Below, piece after piece: positions 43,361 through 55,138 of a DNA stretch of 64,000 nt. The stretch is from Dryocosmus kuriphilus (taxonomy: Eukaryota > Arthropoda > Insecta > Hymenoptera > Cynipidae), in the NCBI GenBank assembly GCA_038277395.1, contig CM076189.1:81271421-81335420 (forward strand). The letters run 5' to 3'. Within the stretch, counting starts at the first letter, position 1. Each line of letters begins with the position of its first letter. A model generated the notes under the pieces. That model made no database searches. It had not been told where the DNA came from and worked only from the letters and a program-made list of their open reading frames with translations. The translations under genes were made by a program, and so were the position numbers.

Positions 43361-43865
43361 TTTTCTGCTATTGCATTTTCTTTAGTTATATCTAATAAGT
43401 TAGGTCGTGTTAGGAACTATCCAATTCATTCAATATCTAAAAACTTTTTAGTTTAAATATATTTTTTTTATTAAATATTTCCTTATAGTTTGTTCTGCAG
43501 GTTTTGACACGATGCTTCTACAAGAAAATACAATAGCCGACTAGTCTGGACGAGCTCACCAGCGGTAGGCCAACACTGTCTATCTAGACCATCTCATGGT
43601 TAAGGCGTTACACTTCTGGCTAGCGGCGCTATTAGACCGTCTGTCCAGCGTCTGCACAGACACAAGACGGTCTGGCCAGTGCCCGGCCAGCGCCCTGAAA
43701 TTTTTCCACACGGGATGTTGCTGAAATAAAATCATTTTAAAAAAATCACATGTGCAAAAATAAGGTAATGCGAGTAACATTATATCAGAGAGCAGGCACC
43801 GGTTGTCGCATCTAAACAGTAATTAATGCACAGGACCTAATGACCGGATGCCTTTTATTAAGTTA

Positions 43866-44493
43866 GGGGGCGTCCAATTTCCACCAATCTGACATGAGAT
43901 TTTTCAAAATGTGTGTTTCTAGTGTAAATGCGTCGAATTTATTTTAAACTAAAAAAAACAATAATTTGCTTATTATTTTTATTTGACTAGTTGAGACTAG
44001 TATTTAAGATTGCTTAGAAAGTAGGCTAAAATCACAGTGAGAATCGAACAATAAAATACTTAAATTGTAACTGCTGATATTAATAAAACAATATTTCTTC
44101 CAATTCAGTCCACGGAGACTCATGCATGGTCTCAAGAGTGACTGACTATTGGAATTAAAATGTCCGCGTGCTGCCACTCAGCTCGTACGCTTCAACGTTC
44201 GTCGAGTTAAGTGCTCGGCTGGCGGTGGCGCGTAATCGAAAAGCCACTGTGCAACTTTGGGATGGTCGCAAAATCACAAAAAATATTATTGTGTAAGACT
44301 TGGCCATATTGTAGTGAATAAACATATTTTACTTAATTTAACCCAATTTTCTCTCAATTTTTCTCTGTTTCTTGAGGGGAAAAAATTACGTGATATTCGC
44401 CGAGACCCACCCTCTCCCCAAAGTAAGATTAGATGAGATTTGGATCGACCCTCTGCCCCTCTTAAACGCCTCACGTAATTACTGGACGCCCCC
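43866..44493. mobile_element. PIF/Harbinger-like MITE (~630 bp)
   Basis: Terminal inverted repeats gggggcgtcca at 43,866 and its complement ending at 44,493 are flanked by TTA on both sides (43,863-43,865 and 44,494-44,496). A 3-bp TTA/TAA duplication is the hallmark of PIF/Harbinger elements. Inside, 44,160-44,260 is GC-richer (cggctggcggtggcgcgtaa). There is no transposase frame. Confidence 0.7.
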
Positions 44494-44825
44494 TTAATTG
44501 CTTTGGTGTCTTCTAAACGAATCTTAAATGCAAAGAGTCTATGAAAGCATGGAAATCGATTTTGAGGTTAAACAGGAAAGATCAGATTACAAGTCCCTAG
44601 ATATACCATAAAAGATTACTAGCATCGGTAATATCAAAAGAGACCAGAGGTTCGCACGGTAAAATTGAAAGATAAAAACATGATAAGTATATATGTATAT
44701 ATTTATTCCCATGTATAGTTTCGTAGGTTTTTACATATTTACATCTTATTGAAGTCTAATAACACAAAGCTATAACAAATGCAAAATTGTAACTAAAAAT
44801 TGTACAATTCAAGTTTTTATAATTT
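44494..44825. other. AT-rich spacer, nothing recognised
   Basis: Between the Harbinger-like MITE and mariner M3 there is AT-rich sequence without a gene or clear repeat structure. Confidence 0.5.
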
Positions 44826-44827
44826 TA

Positions 44828-46151
44828 CGAGGGCCTACCCAAAAGAAACCGAACTGATTTTGTGGGGAGCGGAGTTGTTGTAGTACCGGGTTTTTGCCGG
44901 TAGGTGCGTGTAGAGGCACTTTTCACCAGTTAGTATGCCAAACGCTATCACTGTGTAAGGCTGCGTTTGGTGTGTGTAATTTTTTTTGTGACTGTTGCTT
45001 TGCGCGATCGTCGTTTTTTGTGATGGTTGATTTTCGTGATCAGCTTGCCAACGTGAGGTTTTGCTTCCTGCTCGGGAAAACGGGCACAGAAACTCTTCAA
45101 ATGTTAAAAACGGCCTGCAAGGATGATGGTATGGGAAAAACTCAAGTGTTCGAGTGGTTTTCTCGTTTTAAAAGTGGGGAAATGTCAATTGACGATCAAC
45201 CTCGCTCTGGACGTCCTTCGACGGCCCGAACCGACGAAGATGTTGAAAAAATTCGTAAAATCATCCTGGAAGACCGACGAAGGTCCATCGAAGAAGTTGT
45301 GGAGAAATCTGGCGTGAGTTGGAGTTCAGTACAGAGAATTCTAAGTGAAGATTTGGGGATGAGAAGGGCGGCTGCAAACTTTGTTCCTCGACTGCTGACT
45401 GCAGAGCAAAAACAAGGCCGCGTGCAAGCATGCTCTGCTTTGAAGGAGGAATTCAAAAATGATCCAAACTTTTTTTCCAAGGTCATAACAGGTGACGAAT
45501 CGTGGTGTTATGGATACGATCCTGAAACTAAGCAACAGTCAAGTCAATGGACGACTCAAAATTCACCTCGCCCTAAAAAAGCTCGTCAGGTGAGAGGTCA
45601 AACATTAAGACGATGCTCATTTGTTTTTTCGATGTGAGAGGAGTCGTCCATTCAGAATTTGTTCCACCGGGTCAGACAGTTAATCAGGCATTTTACCTGG
45701 AAGTCTTGAAAAGATTGCGCAACAGTTTACGACGGAAAAGGCCTGATTTGTGGCAGTCGGGGGACTGGTTTTTCCACCACGACAACGCCCCTGCTCACAC
45801 AGCTCTTTCTGTGCGCCGATTTTTGACCAAAAATAGCATGGCCACTGTTCCTCACCCACCCTATTCACCCGATTTAGCCCCCTGTGACTTTTTTTTATTC
45901 CCCCGAATGAAAAGGGACATGAAAGGAAAGCGTTTTGCGGACGTAGCTGAAGTGAAGGAAAAAACGACGGAGGTGCTGTCAAGCATCACAAAAGAGGAAT
46001 TTAAAAAATGTTTCGAACAATGTAATAAAAGATTAGATAAGTGTATTGTTTCCAATGGAGAGTACTTTGAAGGAGATTAAATGTTTTTTGTAGAAAATCA
46101 AAATAATAACTTTGTACAAAAGTAGTTCGGTTTCTTTTGGGAAGGTCCTCG
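44828..46151 (+). mobile_element. Mariner element M3, almost intact
   Basis: Inverted termini match at 26 of 28 positions (left from 44,828: cgagggcctacccaaaagaa; right ending 46,151: reverse complement cgaggaccttcccaaaagaa). TA flanks both sides (44,826-44,827 and 46,152-46,153). The length of 1,324 bp is full size. It inserted next to the 3' end of a LINE. It is the best-preserved element of the window. Confidence 0.92.
45023..46080 (+). pseudogene. Mariner transposase (M3), a single frameshift from intact
   Basis: The start at 45,023 gives MVDFRDQLANVRFCFLLGKT. The amino-terminal DNA-binding half has two helix-turn-helix regions (about residues 8-55 and 80-112). ITGDESWCYGYDPETKQ (first Asp), HHDNAPAHTA (second) and SPDLAPCDFFLF (third) are all present with 34 residues between the last two aspartates. 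The frame changes once near 45,596, where an extra AG (or loss of one base) follows KKARQVR. Otherwise no stop occurs over ~350 codons. An upstream in-frame extension from 44,894 is probably untranslated. The enzyme mediates cut-and-paste transposition at TA; this copy should be inactive unless the frameshift is a sequencing error. Confidence 0.9.
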
Positions 46152-46270
46152 TATACATACTATTGGGTGCTGAAGTTTAAATCCTTCACTTTTGATTCGA
46201 ATTCTCTCGTATACTGACACAATACCAAGGTCGGTTCTTCCTTAATTATTTTACGGAGCTTCCAATCTTA

Positions 46271-49185
46271 CTATATTTCGGTGCAATTTTCCCGACATTT
46301 TTCTAATTCAACTGTTACCTCTCCACTGATAACTTTCCTAATTTCCTCGCATACTAGGATTTGGGCTAATTTTTCTTCTTGAATTCCACAGAACCTACAT
46401 AGTACAACTTTAAACCCTTTATAGCCAGCTCTCCATACGTTTCCGCATCTCAGTCTGGCCCACTGTTCTTTGTCTTGAGCTTTAATATGCTTTCTGTCCC
46501 AATATTTTTCTATTTTAATTCCTGTCTTTATGTCTTTACAGAATTCGCTATAATTTTGTTTGTCTATTCTATTCCAGTCAGATTGCATTTCCTGTTCCAC
46601 CTTTATTTAAAGTCCTACATCTAGCTTCCCCTTAACCCGATCTGTTTCTGCATTTTCCCAAAGTAAATTCAAGGTTGTGTCATCACCAACTTCTTCCATT
46701 GTTTTAACAAGTTTTTCTCCCCATAATGAAGGATTTCTATTTTTTATGACCTGTATTTCTTCAATTAGACAGACTTTTGGAAGCCTCCCTTCTTCCACAT
46801 TTAGGATTTCACATAGGTATTTGCTAGCTCTCTTCCTAGCTTCAAATTCAACACTTCGTTGACCGGATTCTATTCGCCAAATGTAATTAGGAGTATGCCT
46901 ATCAAGACCCAAAATCATTTTAACATATATAACCTGAACCTTTTCTGATTCTTCTCTTTTCTCCCAACCCCACAATTCAGCCGCAAGGAGCGTACTCGCC
47001 TTGGCCAAGGTATCTAGCAGATATAACTTTCCCTTTCAGTCTTTTAAGTTGGTTCTTTTCGTAACTACCCAAGCTGCGTTAATTGCTTTCTGAGTTTTCC
47101 CTGACAGTGCTAGAGTATGTTTCGTAAAAGTAGACTCGGCAGAGAACTAGAACCCTTAACATTTACATCTATCTACCACTTATAATTGTTCTCCGTGAAA
47201 ATTCCAGTTTTCCTGACTTTTTATTCTCCACCCTTTTTTAAACACCATTATTTTGGATTTTTTGACATTAATTTCCAGCTTATTCTTTTTAAGTATTTAC
47301 ACAAGTATTTGAGCACATTTGATAGTTCTCCTGGAAAGTCTGCTACCAAGGCCACGTCATCTGCGAATTTAAGAACAAATACATTTTGCTTGCCAACCAC
47401 TGTTCCTCCGACATTCCGCTCGCTCCATTCGTAATTTATATCATCATGAACAATGCTAAAAAGTGTCGGACTCAACGGGCACCCCAGCCTAACTCCTCTA
47501 ACCGTTCTAAGGTTTTCAGATATGCCTTCCCCTGTGATGAATTCATTTAAAGTATTTTGGTAAATAGTTCTTATCATTCTAAGCATTCTGCCTGCGACCA
47601 CAATTCGCTGTAACTTTTTGAATAATATGTTTCTTTCCACCGTTTCGAAAGCTTTTTTGAAGTCAATAAATGCTACGTGAAGCTTACCGCCTGACTGTTT
47701 GAGTTTGTTATTAATTAATAAAGTTAGCGTAAATATGTGGTCTCTTGTCGACCGGCCAAATCTGAATCCTGTTTGACTTTCTTTTAGAATTGAATTTCCT
47801 TCTAACCAAGCTGATAACCTGTCGTCCATTATTCTGGCTAAAATTTTGTACACCACGTCAAGAAGAGAGATTCCCCTATAATTCGCAGTGTTACTCTCGT
47901 CACTCCCTTTAAAAATTGGAAATTTTCTACCTGTTTTCCAGCTCGAGCTTATTATTCCCGACCGCCACATTTACTGAATTATCTCGTTTAATTCGGCAAA
48001 CCATTTAGCAGGAAGATTATGGATGAATTCAATTGTGACTTGGTCTTTCCCTGGAACTTTACCCGTTTTCATTTTATTTATGCAGTCAATTAGCTCCTCT
48101 ATCTCTATTTCTTTATTAAGTTCGGTATTTTCGTTTGGTGTTTCGTTATATTCCTAGTTAACTCTACTACATTATTAAACTTTTCTAGGTCTGCCGGATT
48201 TTCGCCATCTTCTCTCTCAATTACCCTCGCCTCCAATAAATTTTGAAAATAAGTTTTCCATTCCTCCTGACTTACTTTATCAATCTTACTTCTCTTTTTT
48301 TTCTGAATACTCCTATTGTGCTCCAGAAATCATCCATTTTATTACTGTCTTCAATTTTTTTTAAATGTCTCGTCCCTGATCTCTTTTTTTTTTGCGCATA
48401 AATTCCCTTTAATTTCTCCTGCTATATCTGGGATAAACCCTTCTGAATTTACCTCCCATCTTTTTTTAATCATACCACACTCCTTTACAGCTCTTTTTTT
48501 GTGTTTAAGATTAGTCTGTCCGATCTTTCTTCTAGTGCCGAGTGTTCTTTTCTTATTTCCCATAGTTTTCCCATAATTTCATTGAATTGCTTTTCTCTCT
48601 TTGGATCCCAAACTAATTTTCCTTCGGTGACTTTCCCTTTCTTGTTCTTTTTATTATAGCCTGCATTCGTTCTTTTCGTTCCTTGGCTTCTGGTCCTGTT
48701 ATAGTTACGTTTTAAATCACAAATTTCGCTTTCAGATTCCCCGGTCCCGCAGCCGGTTCTCGCATTCCAGTCTCCTAAGATCACTAGACCCTCTCCGTTT
48801 TCTATTGCACTCTCCAATAACACAGATATTTTGCTTATGATATTTGACATTCCATTATTATTATATACAGCAATAATCTGGAATTTCTTATCTTCTAGTT
48901 CAAAATTCTTTCCCTCTATAATTACACCATATTTACATTTTTTGAACAAAGGGTTTTCTCCTACATTTTTTCTGATACCAAATAAATGACCCCCTTTTGC
49001 CGTCCCTTTTGTGTGAACTCTAATAGCGGCTTTGGCTTTCAATAAAAAATTCTTATCTAATGAGTTAGTAAAATTATCTTGAAAAATTTCTTCTAACCAG
49101 GTCTCTTCTTATACAATAATTTCAAAGTTTTTAAGATAGTCCCAAGCTATTCCTACCTTTTTATATCCCGCTGCATTCCACGTTA
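46271..49185 (-). pseudogene. LINE ORF2: endonuclease, reverse transcriptase, carboxy-terminal domain
   Basis: The endonuclease starts VTWNAAGYKKVGIAWDY and contains ETWLEEIF and LVILGDWNARTG. The RT (240 codons, open) has FPIFKGSDESNTANYRGISL, VAFIDFKKAFETVERN, VRGVRLGCPLSPTLF and the catalytic FADDVALVADF. The carboxy terminus has WGWEKREESEKVQVIYVKMI, GLDRHTPNYIW and CRFCGIQEEKLAQILVC, where the usual His is Gln. Several stops lie in the endonuclease-RT linker (48,000-48,480). No RNase H was seen. Confidence 0.82.
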
Positions 49186-49195
49186 CTCCCTTTAA

Positions 49196-49418
49196 TTAAT
49201 TACATGTTACCTCTGCGAAAAAAGTTTGTTTTTGTCGGACGTCCTTCTTTTTCGCTCCAGTAGAGCCACTTGTCTTCCAACTTCCACTTCCTGTAGCCTG
49301 CCGTGGCTTGCTTTCCCTCCTGTCTAGCGTTGAGCACGATATGTTCAATCCATCGCTGAATTTCCTGTTCTCTGCTCGGTAAATCATCTTGTATCATGAT
49401 TTTTGTGCCTTTGAGCAA
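49196..49418 (-). pseudogene. Short frame upstream of the LINE endonuclease (ORF1 or ORF2 amino terminus)
   Basis: The frame reads LPSREQEIQRWIEHIVLNAR and then YRKWKLEDKWLYWSEKEG on the minus strand, immediately before the endonuclease. It is probably the end of an ORF1 or the beginning of ORF2 of the same element. No zinc knuckle is visible, so the type is uncertain. Confidence 0.45.
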
Positions 49419-49539
49419 AAAACATGATAAAGAATATTAATAAGTCATATAAAAAAAAAAAAACGATTACGTTATCATCAGTTCTTTCTTTAAGCACAAA
49501 TTTCGATAAATGTCGGTAACAGGGAATTTGATTTAGAAG

Positions 49540-52500
49540 ATATACATTCAAAGGGATCATAGTGGATTTTAGGACATTCAGAAGGAATTAAGTAAATTAA
49601 AATTTGATTTACTTATTATTTTTTTAAACTAATAAAATACTTTTAAAATTTTTGTCTCTATAATTCTAAAAGTTTCTAAATTAAAAAAACATTGTATAAA
49701 ACTTTCCAAATTTCTAAGTTCCTGAATTTCTAAAGAAATTAGAATTTCGTTTTAAATTTAAAATAAAAAAGCTCGAAAATGTGGTTTTTCATTTAATTAG
49801 TGGTATTCTTTTTTATTAATTAATCTAAATAAAATACTTTGAAAAATTTTTTAAAACTGTTAAGATTTCTACTTTTTAAATTTCAAAAAATATCTAAAAT
49901 TCGCTTAAAGAACTTTAAAAATAAGAAAGTGAAGTTTTTTATTTACTTATTCCGGATAAACTTTGCTAATTTAAGTGCATAAGAAATCCAATGAAATTCA
50001 ACTGGATGTAAAAAAATTGCGAATTTAAAAGAAGCTACTTTACCAATTTTTTTTCAATAATTGAATTTCAAAACATAACAATCTGAAAGAACTTCAAACG
50101 AGTTCAAGTGACTTTAAGAAATTTCCAGAGATTTTGAGGGATTTTAAAACATATGGAAGTATTTCAAGAGATTTAAACCGATTTTGAGGAATTTTTAAGA
50201 GATGTCAACGCACTGAAGAATATTTTAAGGGAGTACAAGCGATTTAAAAAAATTTTAATGAATTTGAAGTGATTTTAAAAATATTTCAAAGTGTTTTAAT
50301 AGATTTCCAATAGTTTTTACAAACCTTAATGGACTTCAAACAATTTTAAGCGACCTTAGAGAGGTTCAAGGGATTTTTAGTGATTTTAAACCTCTTGCAG
50401 TATTTAAAACAATTTAAAGTGATTTTAAAAATATCTCTAATTGCTTTAATGAAAATCTATAATTTTTTTAAAACTAAAAAGGACTTCAAACGATTTCAAG
50501 TGATTTTAAGGAATTCTAAGTGATTCTGAGTGATTTAAAGAGACATTAGAGGAGTTTGAAAAATTTCAGAGAAATATTAACGGATTTTAGGAGATTTGAA
50601 AGGATTTACGTTGTTTAAAATTTGGTTAACTTAATTAAGTAAAAACTCAGAAGATATTATTTCTCAAATTTGTTTCTAAATTTCTAGAAATTTCTAAACA
50701 AAAAACATTGCATAGAATTTTTAAGTTTCTAGGTTCCTAAATTTCTAAAAAACTTTGAATTTCCTTTTTAATATAAAATTAAAAAGTACTAATTAACTGT
50801 GATTTTTTATTAATTACAACTGTTAATTTTTTCAATTTAGCTATGTAAATAAAGTATCCAGTAAAGTTTGTGAAAATTTGTTAATTGATTTTTTATACAT
50901 AACACAGAGGCTTAAAAGATAAGGAAAGAATTGTAACTTCTCCTTTACTGAATGTATCATACAATCTTTAAAAAACATTGAAATCTTTAATAACCATGAT
51001 TTTCTACATGTCGTGGGTAACAAATAGAGCAAGTAGGAAAAACTTCGAAGATTGAGAAAAAATAGATTCATCTTTCGCACTTCTTTTTGAAAGAATAAAT
51101 AAAGTGTGATTATCAGGTAAAAGTAATAAAAGAACTTCTATATAACAGCCAGTTATCGAGATACGTGATTTATAAAAAAATTAGTTTCCGCTATTTTATC
51201 AACGTGTCCGTTCAAAAAAATGAAGATTTTTACTAATATTATATTTTTTAAATTCATTTCTTTCGCTGACTTTAAATGTAAGTCTAAAATAATATTTAAT
51301 TATTATTTATAAGAATATAACATACATACGTTCTTAAACATGTTTACTTAATAGCTTCCATTTTGAATTGTTCATTTCTAAAGTCCATCATGGAAATTTT
51401 CCATGTGGTACAAGAAAGATGACCTACAAGATATTGTCAAATTTTTAACGGCTTAACATTAAATTGTGTAATCTAAAATTTCAAAATTGTAACAAACTTA
51501 AAGCACTAGCTTTAAAAATTGAAAGAGATTTCGCATTCCAAAAATTTTAAATAATCTTAAGGGCGTTTAAGGGATTTTAGTGGTGATTAATGGACTTTAA
51601 GTATTTGAATGGATTTAAACGGCCTTTTCGGTTTAAAATGATTTTAGGAATTTGAATGGTATTAGGATTTTAAGGTTTTTAAGGCGTTATGTGTTTAAGG
51701 TATTTTAAGGAATTGAAAGATTTTGCGAAATTTTAAGGGATTTAGGAGATTTGAAGGGTGTTAGGATACTATAATATATTATAGTACGAGTATGTAAGGG
51801 ATTTTAGGATCTTCAAGAGGTTTAAAGTAGTTGAAGGTTTAAAGTGCTTCTAAGTAGGTCTAAAGGTTTTAAAGCATTTAAAGATTTTTAGGATTTTAAG
51901 AGTTTTATCGGTTTCCGGGATTTAAGGAATTTAAGGAATTAAATAATCTTAAAGGACTGTAAGTTTATTTAAGGAGCTTCAAGCGTTTTAAGTGAATTTA
52001 AGTTTTCTTATTGGATTTTAAAGGCGTTTAAGGGATTTTAGTGGTCTTAAAAAAATAGAAGGGGGTTTAAGGGTTTTTAAAGGACTTTCAGATAATTAAG
52101 AGATTTCCACTGTTTCAAAGAATCTTGAGAAATTTAAGATGTTTCAACAGATTTGAAAGATTTTATGTATTTGAGGAGCTTTAAGGGTCCTGAAGGATTT
52201 TAAGGGGTTTTAGTGGTTTGAGTGGTATACATGTTTTAAGCAATTCAGGTATTTTTTGGGTTTAAGGCTTTTATAGCTTGAAGGGCTTAAGTGATTTGAC
52301 GGGATTTGAAAGATTTAAGGTATTTAAGTAATTTTAAGTAATTTTAAAGATCTGAAGAAATATTATGGGACTTAAGGATTGCAGGGACTTTAAAAGTGCT
52401 TAATTCATTTTAAAGCTTTTAACGGGTTTTAAGGGTTCTATGAGATTTTAAGGTTTGTAGGGGCTGTTAAATGTTTTAAATTCTTTTAGGGTTCTTAAAG

Positions 52501-55137
52501 GGAACTAAGGGATATTAAGGGTATAAAGGTTTTTCAGGTTTTTTAATAGTTTTAAGGATTTAAGGAACTTTAGGATTTTAAAGGTTATGCATTTTTTGGG
52601 TTTTACGTGATTTTCAGGGATTTTAAGAATTTAATTAATATAAAAGGATTATAAGCTTTTTAAGGGATTTGAAGTGTTTAAGTGAATGTTTAGCGATTAA
52701 AAGGATTTTAAGAGATTCTAGTGCATGTTATGGGTGTGAATTTTAAGGGTTTAACATAATTTATTTGTTTGAAGCATGGTCTTAAGCAGAACGACTTGAG
52801 CTAATAAAATTCCACAGTTAATCAATTTTCTTAAACACAGATTGATTTTTTTTTTTTAAATAAAAAATTGATATTTCTCAAAAAGTGCCCCAAGGATTTT
52901 CTCCTTTTTGGACTGAAAATGATCGTGAGATTTCCCAGACATTATGGTTGTGGTACTCGGTTGATGTCAGTCTAGACCCATTTTTTTACGTTGCCGTTAT
53001 CTTTTAAAATAAATAAAGCCTCTTCTAACCTAATTAGGTGGGTAGGAATCTGGACTATTCAATCTGAATATTCCACTGGACAGTAATGGTGAACCAATAA
53101 GGGCCGAAACCGAACATATTCGTAAGTAGATAAGCTGGGGCGTTTCGAATTATAGTTCAGTTCAGATATGCAGAAATAATTCAAGGCCTTTCCTACGTTT
53201 TTGTAGGATATTCTATAATTTCCAATATTTTGAGTATTTCATTTAACTAAATCCTCATATTCCTACTCCTTCTCCTCTCCATCCTGATCCTCTTTAGTTG
53301 AAGAAAGTGCATTAAAGTTTCATCGATTGGAGACAAATCGAATGCCATTCCAATCGCGCTGCAATAAAGTAAGTCCAAAAGGTGAAAATAGTTCTTTCTA
53401 TAATTTAGTGCAAACAGGAGGTATTTTATTTTTAATAAAATTGTTCACGATTAAAACCGAGACTATGTGTGCTATCTGAAAATTGTGAAAGCAATCATGA
53501 AGACCTTTTTAAGGCTTTTATACCTATTTAAAACAATTTTGGTATAATCCAAATATAATATAATGCTCTTTGCTCCTAAACGCAGAGATATATAGTACTT
53601 TAAAGAAAGAATCTAATCATATTTTTTAGAACTTATCGGTTTACCATTCTTAAAATATCAATTACACATCAAAGAATTAGATAGGCCCACATGGCATTCC
53701 TTACGCGGTTTGAAGGTATTTTCTCAAGTAATTCTTCCCACTGATTCCAAATTTGGAAGCAGAATGTGCCTGATATGTGAGGATTTTGAGCTGCTCTGAT
53801 CTAAGTGTGCCAAGATGAGCATTTTTAAGCATATCATGTTCCCCATGAAACAATCTATGGAAATGCACACATATGATTTCTGATATCGTCAAATATTTAC
53901 AACTGTAGTACTTTTATGTTGAGAAATTCCATTTTCTGAGATACCTGAGCACCAAACGTTTCATCAGCCCGATTTCCTCAAAGTTTCCTATCAAAGGGGT
54001 TTTCGGGTCCCTAATTACGAATTTGGAGTCTGAGTAGTGGGGATAGTTTCACGGGAAGCGAAACAAGATATCATGAAGAACAAGGGTAAGACATGTACAA
54101 GTACAAGGAAAGTGTACTTGAATCATGACATAACACGCAAATAATAAGTGATGCAAAGGAAATTAGGAGAGATAGACAAAGGACAAACAAATGTAGAAAG
54201 GACAGTTAGGGTAAGGAACCAAAATATCTGTATACAAGAGGACCGGGATAGATGGAATGAAGAGAACGAGAGAACAGGGAAGACACGTAGAGGTTTTCAT
54301 AGTAAGAAATATGGGGGGAGAGGGAAAGGATAAAGACAAGGATGAAAGAAAGAAAAAGAGAAGAACGAACAGGAACGGTGGAAAATAAAGAGAAAAAGAA
54401 GTTAAGTTTGTCTTTTGAAATGTAGCAGTAATAATGAAAAAGGTTAGATTGTTCTGAAAATATATCGAAACACTTGATATAGTAGAGTTTAAGGACATGT
54501 GGTTGGAAGAAAGAGACTGAGAAAAAGGAAGAATTATATTACTTCTTGAAACAGAGTCTTTCCTACGCTTGTTCCAACTAAGGAGGATGATTAAGAGGAG
54601 GAGGATGTAGAGCATATCGACATCAGCACCTAAAAATTAAGGTATAGGACTTACAAAGTTATGATATTTACAAATTTTTGGGCACCCTAGATATACTGTT
54701 CATGATAATAAATATATGTACTCAAAAAAATGATTCCTCCATTTTTTTCTTGCAGATTCTCCTGCAAGGGATCCAAGTCCTTCGGCCACGGCAGCTCCTC
54801 GTGAAAGATCCAAGTCTCTCCTTGCCAGGATTCCTTCGGCTGACGGACTGAGCAAATTTGGGTAAACGAATTAAAATGCAAGTAGGACATCGCAGTAATC
54901 CGCGTATGCTTGATCAAGAATATATTGTATTACCATCAACCAATGGTGAGGTTTTCGCAACAGTGGATAATATGAAGTTTCTTCGAGGAATATACGTCCA
55001 AGGCACAGCCGATAAAATTACATATGGGTGACGGCACGTTTGAACGTATGACAACAGGAGAAATCTTCGAAGCTCCAGTAGATGCTCGCCGGAGATTTAG
55101 AGACGCACTTAGAGTTATAACTGTAAACTGTAAATAA
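49540..55137. repeat. Segmental duplication, copy 2 (partner 19,290-28,030)
   Basis: It is the shorter copy: it lacks the 1.9-kb intron-1 insertion and has a deletion in exon 3. Its right end is replaced by a copia fragment at 55,138. Non-coding parts remain alignable with copy 1, for example tttcatcag.ccgatttc (53,955 and 26,570) and ctaattacgaat (54,010 and 26,625). Confidence 0.8.
51220..55137 (+). pseudogene. Decayed duplicate of the secreted-protein gene
   Basis: Exon 1' (51,220-51,277) still encodes a signal-peptide-like MKIFTNIIFFKFISFADFK and a GTAAGT donor. Exon 2' (53,038-53,121) keeps its length and splice sites but reads TGT GGG TAG at its start, a premature stop. Exon 3' (54,756 to about 55,137) begins in the same phase with RDPSPSATAAPRERSKSLLA, then hits TAA after KFG. 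It lacks roughly 75 bp relative to copy 1 and is frameshifted before the conserved MGDGTFERM block. A copia fragment starts a few bases after the last alignable codons. It cannot make the full protein. Confidence 0.75.
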
Positions 55138-55138
55138 A

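Larger units (their letters stand above)
42623..43716. mobile_element. Non-autonomous TIR element (~1.1 kb) with internal tandem repeats
   Basis: Terminal inverted repeats are atcccgtgtggaaaaa at 42,623 and its reverse complement ending at 43,716, with weaker matching further in. The left 390 bp are a tandem duplication rich in the near-palindrome agacggtct; the right end carries agaccgtct and agacggtct again. A tRNA-like segment lies in the middle. No transposase is present. I do not recognise the superfamily, and no target duplication is obvious. Confidence 0.65.
46160..49430 (-). mobile_element. LINE with endonuclease and reverse transcriptase, decayed
   Basis: Minus-strand element: an upstream frame (49,196-49,418), an AP-type endonuclease (about 48,485-49,185), a linker, a reverse transcriptase (47,248-48,000), a carboxy-terminal domain with a zinc-finger remnant (46,271-47,008) and a short 3'UTR. 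No poly-A is evident at the left, where mariner M3 begins. The clade cannot be fixed by eye; the carboxy-terminal GLDRHTPNYI and CRFCG..C arrangement is seen in LINEs common in ants and other insects. Confidence 0.75.
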
